From the NCBI GenBank assembly GCA_009695275.1, contig SIBF01000016.1, forward strand, positions 1-39,711: a stretch of 39,711 nt of DNA, written 5' to 3'. The stretch's first letter is position 1; each line of letters opens with the position of its first letter. Shown piece by piece: positions 9,280 through 17,623 of this stretch. The position numbers were made by a program, and so were the translations under genes. The notes below the pieces were generated by a model. That model was not told the origin of the DNA. It searched no databases and saw nothing but the letters and a program-made list of their open reading frames with translations. This stretch comes from Pedosphaera sp. (GTDB lineage Bacteria; Verrucomicrobiota; Verrucomicrobiia; Limisphaerales; F1-12-MAGs170).

Positions 9280-9465
9280 TAGGAGCGCGGAATTCATTCC
9301 GCGTGGATCCAAGAACACCTCAAGGGCTGTGGTCTCGACGACATGCCAGGCAGTCGAAAACCACGTCACTGGAAAGGGACCAACGTGAAGAGCAATGTGC
9401 CGCAGTGGAAATCTCCAGCCCAGTTGGGCTTTCCACGCCGCTGCGGAATAAATTCCGCGCTCCTA
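9280..9465. repeat. Palindrome-ended mini-element (MITE/REP-like)
   Basis: A 186-base element lies between two convergent genes. Its ends (9280-9302 and 9443-9465) are 23-base inverted repeats with one mismatch. Each end is itself a hairpin: CGCGGAAT, two bases, ATTCCGCG at 9286-9303, and GCGGAAT, two bases, ATTCCGC at 9443-9458. The outermost base pair gives TA at both edges, compatible with a TA target. Inside, AGCCCA and TGGGCT pair at 9417-9430 and the stem is extended by GTGGAA/TTCCAC. No ORF of note lies inside. Confidence 0.8.
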
Positions 9466-9503
9466 TTGAATCGTTACGGCTAAGCGAGCCGACCGCCAAT
9501 CGG

Positions 9504-10328
9504 TCACTTGAAAAACGGATTGTTCTCCTTCTCCTGTGAAACGGTCGTGAACGGTCCGTGACCTGGACAAATCAAAGTGTCCGCTGGAAGTGAGAAAATC
9601 TGCTCTCGGATCTTCTGCTTCGCCAAGTCCGGATTCTCCGGCGCCTTCCCCATAGATCCGGCGAAGATGGCGTCGCCGACAATTGCCGTGCTCGGAGCAT
9701 CATCTGGAAAATTGCCGATGATATAAGTCACGCCGTCCTCCGCATGCCCGGGAGTGTCGCGGTTCGTAATCCTGAGACTTCCAAGATCAATGAAGTCATT
9801 GGGGCGGTTCCGCTGCTCGATCGGTGCATGCTTTGAACTGGAGTGGAGCTTCACTTTCGGGAAGCGTTCCCGAATCGGACCAAGCGCCGCCACATGATCC
9901 TCGTGTGTGTGTGTGATGAAAAGATGCCGGAGTTGAATCTGGTTTTCGTCGATCACTTGAAAGATTGGCCCGGCCTCAAAGCCCGTGTCGAACAGCGCCG
10001 CTTCGCGAGTAACCTCATCCCATATCAGATAGCAGTTCACCGAATAATCAGAGCATGACGTTGTGATCCGACGGAGTTCCCGCCACAGGCTCAAATCGAC
10101 GGCTGCCGGCACCCAGCCATTGGCGATGCGCTTCAGCTTTTGAGGCTGCAATCCCACGACACTCGCCAGCGCCGCGAGATCAACGTCAAGCACCGACGTT
10201 CCCGTGTCCTCGATCGCCGCGTAAGTTTCCTGCGCAAGATTCGCAGCCTGAGCGGCGGCTACGGACGAAACCTTGGCCGCGATTCTGGCTTTTCGGATGA
10301 TGTCCCCAAGGTGGTCTTCAAGATTCAT
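9504..10328 (-). CDS. MBL-fold hydrolase with N-terminal helix-turn-helix domain
   Basis: The 274-residue protein starts at ATG 10328 (MNLEDHLGDIIRKAR). Residues 1-75 look like an XRE-type helix-turn-helix (AAQAANLAQETYAAIEDTGT, then AALASVVGLQPQKLKRIANG). The rest is a glyoxalase II-like MBL domain with THTHEDH, GHAEDGVTY, GDAIF and GHGPFTT as the metal-ligand motifs. The frame extends to 10364 but the conserved part starts at MNLED. The fusion of a DNA-binding-like domain to a hydrolase suggests an enzyme that senses or regulates, or a helical lid; this is inference. The esterase gene ends 93 bases upstream on the same strand. Confidence 0.82.
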   Translation of the reverse strand: MNLEDHLGDIIRKARIAAKVSSVAAAQAANLAQETYAAIEDTGTSVLDVDLAALASVVGLQPQKLKRIANGWVPAAVDLSLWRELRRITTSCSDYSVNCYLIWDEVTREAALFDTGFEAGPIFQVIDENQIQLRHLFITHTHEDHVAALGPIRERFPKVKLHSSSKHAPIEQRNRPNDFIDLGSLRITNRDTPGHAEDGVTYIIGNFPDDAPSTAIVGDAIFAGSMGKAPENPDLAKQKIREQIFSLPADTLICPGHGPFTTVSQEKENNPFFK

Positions 10329-10421
10329 GGCTCGTGAAGGTAGCGAGTGAAAAACTCGGCGCAATGTCGGCCATATTTGCCAGTGGAGCAGGAGCGGAAA
10401 ATGTCAGAGACACGACGCGAC

Positions 10422-11453
10422 CTACTTCGCCGGAAAGAGAAACATCAGCGCCCGGGGAGTTCGGACCCGCCAGTAAAACTCATTATGCTGGCTGGTTTGA
10501 GCTTCAGCCCATTTGTTGCGTCGAAGCCCGAGCTTTTCGAGTTCCGGCTCCCCAAGCGGATGCTCATCGACGTAGTGAAGAAGATCGCGTCCATCCTTCC
10601 AACCAAGCCGTCGAAGCTCGACGGCCACGGAACGATTCAATGCGCAGTCGTCATCGCCACCACTGTAATCAACCACACCGCTGTCAATGTAGGCTTTGAA
10701 ACGTTTCGGTTTGCCGGAATGTCTTCCAAGGACAGTGCGCAGGAAGTGTTGTTTTTCCACTTGAAACGCGCCAGAGAGACTCGCCGCCTTGCCGAAGACA
10801 TCCGGACGCTGCCATGCCAGGGCGATGCTGCAAATTCCGCCCATCGAAGATCCCATGACAGCCGTGTTGGCCCGGTCGCGTTTGGTGCGGTAGTCGCGGT
10901 CAATCTTCGGTTTGAGTTCCTCAATGAGAAAGCGGGCATGGCGGTCGAAGCGTGAATCATCCCCGGGAGCCGATGGCCGGCGTTTCAATGCTCCGAGTTC
11001 CTCGGCAGAGTACGGATACGCCGGACCGCGATAATCGAGGTAACGCTGGGAACTGCAATCAACGGCCACAACGATGATCTCCTGCATCCGGCCGGCGCGC
11101 GATAACTCCGTAACGGATTTGTCGATCGCCCAATTCCCCCATCCGAAAGCGACATGATCTCCAGCGGTGGTAAACGCGTTCTGCCCATCATGCACATAGA
11201 GCACAGGGAAGCGTTTCCGAGGAAACTGCTCGTAAGAAGGCGGAAGGTACACGCGCACCATGCGGTTGGTGCCGAGCACAAGTGACTCCACTTGTCCTTC
11301 GAAAACAACACGGCCTTGAGAGTGTAACTGAACGGCACTCATTGACATCAAAAGCAGAAGAAGAAACCCCGCCAGCCCATGGTCAGGGTTTCGCTTAAAT
11401 CCCGGCTGCTTTCCCTTTCCGGTAAACTCACAGGCTTGGGCGGGGAAGGTCAT
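10422..11453 (-). CDS. Exported esterase (PF00756, enterochelin-esterase-like)
   Basis: The 343-residue protein has a hydrophobic export segment at about residues 28-46 (GLAGFLLLLLMSMSAVQL). It is followed by an alpha/beta hydrolase of the putative esterase family: VRVYLPPSYEQFP, FPVLYVHDGQNAF, the nucleophile elbow GSSMGG, a DSG motif for the acid and a C-terminal HNEFYWRVR for the catalytic His. Such enzymes cleave carbohydrate esters, siderophore esters or trehalose-type esters; the substrate cannot be told here. It is on the same strand as the HTH-MBL gene and downstream of the PqaA-like gene. Confidence 0.87.
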   Translation of the reverse strand: MTFPAQACEFTGKGKQPGFKRNPDHGLAGFLLLLLMSMSAVQLHSQGRVVFEGQVESLVLGTNRMVRVYLPPSYEQFPRKRFPVLYVHDGQNAFTTAGDHVAFGWGNWAIDKSVTELSRAGRMQEIIVVAVDCSSQRYLDYRGPAYPYSAEELGALKRRPSAPGDDSRFDRHARFLIEELKPKIDRDYRTKRDRANTAVMGSSMGGICSIALAWQRPDVFGKAASLSGAFQVEKQHFLRTVLGRHSGKPKRFKAYIDSGVVDYSGGDDDCALNRSVAVELRRLGWKDGRDLLHYVDEHPLGEPELEKLGLRRNKWAEAQTSQHNEFYWRVRTPRALMFLFPAK

Positions 11454-11553
11454 CGTCGTTCAAGTGTTCGCCCGCTGTCATCGTGAAGCAGTCTCACCGG
11501 ATTCTTCGTGATACATCTGCATCTGCGCCGGAGGTTTTAGATCGCATTCACCG

Positions 11554-12996
11554 TCAGCGGCTCAGAAAACCCTTTGGTTTCTCCGCCGGCGGTTCGTACT
11601 TGAATGGCAGCACATCCGGTATCACCTGCACACTCGTCGTGAACTTGAACGGAGCCGGACCAGTGCTGGGAAAAGTCAATTCGGCAAAGTAGGCGGTCCA
11701 ACCCTTTTCGGGCTTGCTCACGGTTGCCAAATAGGTGCCCTTGTCGCCAACTGGAACATCCTTGCTCGTCCACGCGGGACCAATGGTCATCAACCGGAAG
11801 TCGCGCGCATCCGGATTCGTCGCCTGCCAGAGCTTTACGGCGGTGGGTTGCGTGCCTGCCTTCACACGCAAGGTACCGTTCTTCTCCGAGGTCCAGGTGA
11901 ACTCAGGCAGGGCCGCCTTGTTCAAAACAGCGTGGTAGCAGGCCAGCAGTGTCATCCAGGCGTCAGAACCTTTGAGCCCATGATCAGCGTTCGGAACGTA
12001 GCGCAGGTACTTCGTGCCTTTGAGTTGGTCGAAATAAAACTGGGAGGAATCCGGCAGGAAGAACTGATCACCTGCGGCGTTGATGATGAACTTGGGCATG
12101 GTGAGGCGGTCGCGATACTCGTACGGTTCCTCGATTTTTAGAAGCGCCGCGTACTCGGGCGTGTCCGTCCAATCCATGATGTGCATCGCTGTGTAATCAC
12201 CGACCGCCGGCGCCCAGAACCCGTAGGCGGCATAATGGTGTTTGAAGGACGGAATCACATTCAGCATGTCGATGACGATGGGTGCAATGGCTTCCACGCG
12301 CTTGTCCACCGCGGCGGTTGTCCAGGTCGTCCACCCGCGCTTCGACCCACCCGCGACCATGAATTTCTCGACCTTGATCTTTCCGCCCTCGTCGCTCGCA
12401 CAGAAGCTGGTGATGGTGTCCATCGCGCGCACGGCGCTCTTGGTCATCGGGAGGCGCGCGGGCCACTTCTCGTCGCCCGTGCGGAGATACTTGTCCCAGG
12501 TGTATGCAATGAGACTGTCTTCCGTGCGACCATTGGTCTCGCCTTTGAAAACAAGCGCTTGATTCGGCACCATTCGGAGTTCGGCAACAATCGACTTCGT
12601 GCCTAGTGCAGTCCTTGAAATGTTCTCATCCACCCCCTTGGGAGCCGGACGGTCATTGGTGCCGCCCGTGATGAAGAGCAATGCCTTGGTGGACGTCACG
12701 GAGTCTGGCTTCACTATCGTCACCCAGTGCTTCCATGTGGGGCGATCGACTTCATTGGTTGTCAGCCATGTCTGTGATGTCATGTCGATCACGAACGTGG
12801 TGAAACCTTCACCCTTGATCGTATTGGCCAGGCGATAGGCATACGCAGGGTCTGGCTTGGCGATGTAGCGGTCCAGCGCGGTCTCAGGAGATGCCGCAGC
12901 CCGGGCCTGGCCGGGAAGGGAGACCGTCCATAATGCTGCGATGGCAGCGATGAACATGGTGGAACGAAAACAGAATCTGGTGGAGGCATCGTGCAT
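11554..12996 (-). CDS. PhoPQ-activated pathogenicity-related (PqaA-like) protein
   Basis: The 480-residue protein starts at ATG 12996 with a signal peptide (STMFIAAIAALWTVSLPGQA, cleaved near RAA). The body matches the PqaA family (PF10142), a secreted alpha/beta-hydrolase-like fold: RPTWKHWVTIVKP, LLFITGGTND, GGSKRGWTTW at the nucleophile-elbow position, FIINAAGDQFFLPD for the acid region and NADHGLKGSD for the His. The longer frame to 13068 adds 24 residues without a better signal. The biochemical role of the family is unclear. The gene is divergent from rtcB with about 95 bases between starts. Confidence 0.88.
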   Translation of the reverse strand: MHDASTRFCFRSTMFIAAIAALWTVSLPGQARAAASPETALDRYIAKPDPAYAYRLANTIKGEGFTTFVIDMTSQTWLTTNEVDRPTWKHWVTIVKPDSVTSTKALLFITGGTNDRPAPKGVDENISRTALGTKSIVAELRMVPNQALVFKGETNGRTEDSLIAYTWDKYLRTGDEKWPARLPMTKSAVRAMDTITSFCASDEGGKIKVEKFMVAGGSKRGWTTWTTAAVDKRVEAIAPIVIDMLNVIPSFKHHYAAYGFWAPAVGDYTAMHIMDWTDTPEYAALLKIEEPYEYRDRLTMPKFIINAAGDQFFLPDSSQFYFDQLKGTKYLRYVPNADHGLKGSDAWMTLLACYHAVLNKAALPEFTWTSEKNGTLRVKAGTQPTAVKLWQATNPDARDFRLMTIGPAWTSKDVPVGDKGTYLATVSKPEKGWTAYFAELTFPSTGPAPFKFTTSVQVIPDVLPFKYEPPAEKPKGFLSR

Positions 12997-13091
12997 AAGA
13001 TTGGCAATGGTCAATACGAGTCGATCACGGACTTCGCGATAGCGCAGCGTATTTTGCCGCAGTGTCAATCATTCTTCTGTAATCTTCCTTC

Positions 13092-14487
13092 GTGAATCAA
13101 AAGGATTTGATCCGATTGGGAGTGCCTCACGGCGAAGCGATTCGACGGGGCATGGATTTCATCAGTCGCTACGTCCTCAAGGGATTGGACAAGTTGAAAT
13201 TACCCGCTGAGTTGGAAGCCGTGGTACGCAGCCCCTCCGAGTTTGTCCACGACGAGTTGCGCGGCGAGTTCGCCAAAGCGCTGCTCAAAGCGCCTGCGCC
13301 CTTGCGCGAAAAGACCGCGCCCCTGGAAGCAATGGGGCGAAGGACTCGAACCGGAGGCGATCAACCAGCTTGCACGCGCCTGCCAGCTTCCAATATCAGT
13401 CGCGGGCGCGCTGATGCCGGACGCTCATGTAGGCTACGGCTTGCCCATCGGCGGAGTCCTGGCAACGGAGGGCGCAGTGATCCCCTACGCCGTCGGGGTG
13501 GACATTGCGTGCCGCATGAAGATGACGGTTCTGGATTGGCCGGTGCGCGAGCTGGACCGCAAACGCGAGCGACTCATCAAGGCCATCGAGCAAGAGACCC
13601 GTTTTGGTGTTGGCGCTTCATTTCAGAACCGCCGTGACCATTCGGTTCTCGAAGCTGATTGGAACATCAGCCCGGTCACGAAACAGAACAAGGATCGAGC
13701 GTGGGCACAGCTCGGTACCAGCGGGAGCGGCAATCATTTCGTCGAGTTTGGCATTTTCACAATCTCCGAAGATGTCAACGGACTGCCAGCCGGTGAGTAC
13801 GTGGCGTTGCTGAGTCACAGTGGAAGTCGGGGCACGGGAGCGGCGGTATGCGACCGCTACAGCAAACTGGCGATGGAACAGCATCCGGATCTCCCGAGGG
13901 AACTCAAGCATCTCGCCTGGCTCGATCTAAATTCTGAGGCTGGCCAGGAGTACTGGGCGGCGATGGAATTGATGGGCTGTTACGCGGCGGCAAACCATGC
14001 GCTCATTCACCAGCACATCGCCTCCAATCTCGGAGTGCAAGTCCTGCTCGATGTTGAAAATCACCACAACTTCGCCTGGAAAGAGCGTCATCTGATCGAT
14101 GGTGTGCCCCGTGAACTGGTGGTGCATCGCAAGGGTGCCACGCCTGCCGGCAAGGATGTGCTCGGAATCATTCCCGGATCCATGGCCAGCCCCGGCTTTC
14201 TCGTGCGAGGCAAAGGGAACGCGGAGTCGCTCAACTCGGCATCCCACGGGGCAGGCCGCGTGATGAGCCGGACGAAAGCGCTCGAGACGTTTTCATGGGA
14301 GAAGGTCAACCGCGTGCTGAAGGAACGGGGAGTGCATCTCATCTCCGCCGGACTGGACGAGGTTCCGATGGTTTACAAGGACATCAACACCGTGATGGAT
14401 GCTCAGAAGGATTTGGTGGAAGTGTTGGGACGCTTCGATCCCAAGCTGGTGAAGATGGCACCGAGCGGCGAACGTCCGGAAGATTGA
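13092..14487 (+). CDS. rtcB: RtcB-type RNA ligase, interrupted by one frameshift
   Basis: The N-terminal part (GTG 13092, GVPHGEAIRRGMDFISRYV) reads in one frame up to LEAM. The rest (WGEGLEPEAINQLARACQLP onward) reads in another, so an extra A in the pair at 13331-13332 explains the break. Corrected length is about 464 residues. The catalytic metal and GMP sites of RtcB are all present downstream: GVDIACRM (Asp, Cys), SGNHFVEF (His), SHSGSRGTG (His), NHHNFAW (His) and HRKGAT (the guanylated His). The enzyme joins 2',3'-cyclic phosphate or 3'-phosphate RNA ends to 5'-OH ends. No archease, RtcA or RtcR gene is next to it. The break may be a real mutation or an assembly error. Confidence 0.9.
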
Positions 14488-14510
14488 GTCAAAAGCGGGA
14501 GTTCAGATTT

Positions 14511-14652
14511 ACAGAAGGCAACAAAGAGAACGAAGAGACAGAAACTTCGGTTGCCCTGTCCCTGTGATCGACGATCACGCGGTTTGTGAAATCCGCCGCA
14601 ACGGAAAACTCCAGCCAAGTCCTTCTCCGGTCGTTTCCTTTGTTGCCTCTGT
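14511..14652. repeat. Inverted repeat between convergent genes, possible terminator
   Basis: Bases 14511-14533 (ACAGAAGGCAACAAAG and on) and 14631-14652 are imperfect inverted copies of each other about 100 bases apart. They lie between the stop of rtcB and the stop of the response regulator. A related motif recurs at 37251-37278. It could act as a two-way terminator after processing to a stem, but no run of T follows, so this is uncertain. Confidence 0.55.
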
Positions 14653-14694
14653 TCAACTCAACTGCTGGTTTCAGGTTAAGCAACCTCACTACAA

Positions 14695-16077
14695 CTATGC
14701 CGCATCGACGGCGTGGCCTTGCTCGCGGAGACGTTGGATTTTGTAAACGAGGGTACGCCGGCTGATGCCGAGTGCCTTGGCGGTTTCGGTGCGGTTAAAA
14801 TCGTGCTGGCGCAGGCCCTGGAGGATCGCTTGCTGTTCGATTTCCTCCAGGCGGCCTTTGTCGGAAGGTTCGGATCCGTGCGCCAGATGTTGCGCCTGCA
14901 TGGCCTCACGAATCCGGTTCGGAAGATGATCCGGCAAGACCAGTTCACTGCGGGAGAGGAGCGATGCGCGCTCCATGGCGTTGCGAAGTTCGCGGACATT
15001 TCCAGGCCAGGCGTAGTTTTCCAGGCAGTCGATGACGCCGGCGGAAAAGCGGGCTCGTCCCTGGCTGAAGATCGAGAGGAAATGGCGCGCCAGGGGAAGA
15101 ATATCTTCGCGGCGCTCGCGCAAAGGCGGCATGTGAAGCTCAACGACGTTGAGTCGGTAGAACAGGTCCTCGCGGAACCGGCCCTTTTTCACCTCATCGT
15201 CGAGATTGCGATTGGAGGCGGCGATCAGCCGGACATCGGACCGGACTTCCTTGTTCGAACCCACGCGCTGAAAGCTCCCGTCCTGAGTGACACGAAGCAG
15301 CTTGGCCTGGAGTTGCGGTGCCATCTCACTGACTTCATCCAGGAAAATGGTGCCACCAGAGGCGATCTCGAAGCGCCCAATGCGCTGTGCGGAAGCGCCG
15401 GTAAAGGAACCTTTCTCGTGGCCGAAAAGTTCACTTTCCAGAAGGTTCTCGGGAATGGCTGCGCAGTTGATTTTGACGAGCTGGCCGGCTGCGCGCGGGC
15501 TCCATTCGTGAATCATGTCGGCCAACACCTCTTTTCCAACGCCACTCTCGCCGGTGATCAGCACGCGGCTCTCCGAGGGAGCGATCAGTGAGGCATCGCG
15601 AAAAACAGCCCTGGTCACAGGGCTTTGCGCAATAATGCTCGCGGGCAGTTGCCGGCCTTCCCCGAACTCCAAAGGCCGGTTGGAAGTGATGCCAGTAGCT
15701 TGACGCACCGATGCGAGCAGCTCATCGAGATCGATCGGTTTCGAGAGGTAATTGACAGCGCCATCGCGCATGGCGTCCACGGCGTCGCGGATGTCGGCGT
15801 AGGCGGTGACGAGCAGAACGGGAAGAATCGCGTGTTCTTTGCGCGCGCGCCGCAGGGTTTCGAGACCGGAGATTCCCGGCATCCGCACGTCGGAAATCAT
15901 CATGCCAAAATCCCGTTCTCGCAGCGCAATGAGAGCCTCTTCGCCGGACTTGGCCACAACCGTCGTGAAGCCCTGGCCGGTGAGAAAGGAATTCAAGAGA
16001 CTGCGCTGTCCCGGGTCATCATCGACGATCAGGATGCACCGGTTTACTGCGCTGGAATCTTGCGTCTGCGGAGCCAT
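14695..16077 (-). CDS. NtrC-type sigma-54-dependent response regulator
   Basis: The 460-residue protein has a receiver domain (residues about 14-125: VDDDPGQRSLL, phospho-acceptor Asp in MMISDVRMPG, YLSKPIDLDEL with the conserved Lys). Next comes an AAA+ domain with Walker A GESGVGKE, the sigma-54 contact loop GSFTGA, Walker B GGTIFLDEV and the arginine region FREDLFYRLNVVE. A Fis-type helix-turn-helix ends the protein (NRTETAKALGISRRTLVYKI). The contact loop reads GSFTGA rather than the usual GAFTGA. It lies 4 bases downstream of the sensor kinase and is the last gene of the type II secretion operon, so it probably activates sigma-54 promoters for this system. Confidence 0.95.
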   Translation of the reverse strand: MAPQTQDSSAVNRCILIVDDDPGQRSLLNSFLTGQGFTTVVAKSGEEALIALRERDFGMMISDVRMPGISGLETLRRARKEHAILPVLLVTAYADIRDAVDAMRDGAVNYLSKPIDLDELLASVRQATGITSNRPLEFGEGRQLPASIIAQSPVTRAVFRDASLIAPSESRVLITGESGVGKEVLADMIHEWSPRAAGQLVKINCAAIPENLLESELFGHEKGSFTGASAQRIGRFEIASGGTIFLDEVSEMAPQLQAKLLRVTQDGSFQRVGSNKEVRSDVRLIAASNRNLDDEVKKGRFREDLFYRLNVVELHMPPLRERREDILPLARHFLSIFSQGRARFSAGVIDCLENYAWPGNVRELRNAMERASLLSRSELVLPDHLPNRIREAMQAQHLAHGSEPSDKGRLEEIEQQAILQGLRQHDFNRTETAKALGISRRTLVYKIQRLREQGHAVDAA

Positions 16078-16081
16078 GGGG

Positions 16082-17596
16082 TCAGGCGGTAATGACTTTC
16101 AGGTGACTCACCCGGAAGATTGCCCCGCCTGGTTCATTGGAAAGACATTGGATGTCCCAGCCATGCGCGAGAACAATCTTCTGCACCACCGCCAGGCCCA
16201 GCCCTGTGCCCTTCTGGTGTGTGGTGAAGTAAGGCTTGAAAATCTCGTCGTGCTGATCAGATGGCACGCCAGGGCCGTTGTCGCGGATATCCAGCATGGC
16301 GTCGGCTGCGCTCGTCTGGCGCGCGACGATCTGAATGCGGCCACCGACGGGGACTGCCTGAATCGCATTGAGCAGAAGATTGAAAACCACCTGCCGGAGC
16401 AACTGTTCGTCAGCTTCGACGGTCAGACCCTCTTCAACCAGGGACAACTCGAGGTGCTTGTCCTCGGTGTCGAATCGGAGCGCCTGGGTGACTTCGCTGA
16501 TGACAGAGGTGAGTTTCACCGCGGAGCGACGAAGTTCACGTGGTTTCGAGTAATTGATGAACTCGTTCAACTGCGCCGTGACCCGATCAACCTCATCTGT
16601 GATCTCACGGGATTTATGGCGGACATCGGGTGATGAATCCGTCTCCTTCGAGATCAATTGCGCGAGACCACGGATGATGTTGAGTGGGTTTCGGGTTTCG
16701 TGAGCGAGGCCGGCCGCGGCCAGATTCATCTCCTTGAGGTGATTGTTCAATGCGCTGGCGCGGACGAGGCGGATTTGGAGCACCGAGGACATCTCCAGAC
16801 TGCGCCATGCGAGCGCGAGTCCGCCCGCTGCCGCTCCTCCCAGGATGCCGATGAGCATGCGCATCCATAGATCACTCTGCACTCGCGAGCGCAGACCTTC
16901 GGTGGACATGACCATGACGAAACCGTGCAACCCCTGCTTCTCGATCAATGATTTGAATTCTTCTTCGCTAACCCACGACGGCCTGCCAAAGGAGGGGCGG
17001 CCGTTCGGATCACGTTCCCCCCGGGCCGGAGGAGGACCAAACGATTCACGCGGAGGAGAATTATCCTCCACGCTGGCAGCAGCATTGGTTTCGCGGCTCG
17101 GACGCCACCAGGGCGGCCTCAAGCCGCGACGATCTGTATTGGTTCCGGTGGCCCGGGGCATGACGATGACGGGACGGCTGGCTTCCCCTGTCGGAGTGAC
17201 ATCGCTGCCAAGATCCACCAGATTGACCAGCGTGACAGCCAGTTCGTCCCAGTAGGCAGCGCTGCCGGCCATGTTGATCTTTTCCGAAGACACGCTCTCG
17301 CCAGCCGAGGCGACGACGGCCCCCCCGGCATTGAGGAGCGAGATCGATTTGAGTTCACCACTTTTGATCAACTCGTTGAGGGCGGGTTCGATGCGATCCT
17401 GCGCCACCATGCCGAAGCGGCGCTGCGATCGAATCACAACTCCCAGTGTGGTGGTAATGTCACGGGCGCGATTGACGACGGCGGTGCGTGCCTCTTCGCG
17501 GACCCGAAAGTGTTCGATGGCCTGCCATGCAACAATTCCCAGCCAGGCAGCGATGATCACCCCATAGACGATTGGACTCCGGCGGTTTAGTTGCAT
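16082..17596 (-). CDS. Sensor histidine kinase
   Basis: The 504-residue protein has a membrane segment near residues 10-22 (VYGVIIAAWLGIVAW), an external region of about 200 residues with a Pro/Arg-rich stretch, and a second membrane segment (LIGILGGAAAGGLALAW). The transmitter follows: H-box GLAHETRNPLNIIRGLAQLI, N-box VVFNLLLNAIQAV, G-box DIRDNGPGVPSDQ and GTGLGLAVVQKIV. It is the cognate kinase of the regulator 4 bases downstream. It follows the secretin gene by 27 bases, so it is co-transcribed with the secretion genes. The external region has no recognised sensor domain; it could sense envelope stress or the state of the secretin. Confidence 0.93.
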   Translation of the reverse strand: MQLNRRSPIVYGVIIAAWLGIVAWQAIEHFRVREEARTAVVNRARDITTTLGVVIRSQRRFGMVAQDRIEPALNELIKSGELKSISLLNAGGAVVASAGESVSSEKINMAGSAAYWDELAVTLVNLVDLGSDVTPTGEASRPVIVMPRATGTNTDRRGLRPPWWRPSRETNAAASVEDNSPPRESFGPPPARGERDPNGRPSFGRPSWVSEEEFKSLIEKQGLHGFVMVMSTEGLRSRVQSDLWMRMLIGILGGAAAGGLALAWRSLEMSSVLQIRLVRASALNNHLKEMNLAAAGLAHETRNPLNIIRGLAQLISKETDSSPDVRHKSREITDEVDRVTAQLNEFINYSKPRELRRSAVKLTSVISEVTQALRFDTEDKHLELSLVEEGLTVEADEQLLRQVVFNLLLNAIQAVPVGGRIQIVARQTSAADAMLDIRDNGPGVPSDQHDEIFKPYFTTHQKGTGLGLAVVQKIVLAHGWDIQCLSNEPGGAIFRVSHLKVITA

Positions 17597-17623
17597 GGGC
17601 TGCCCTGGCGGAAGAGCAACGGT

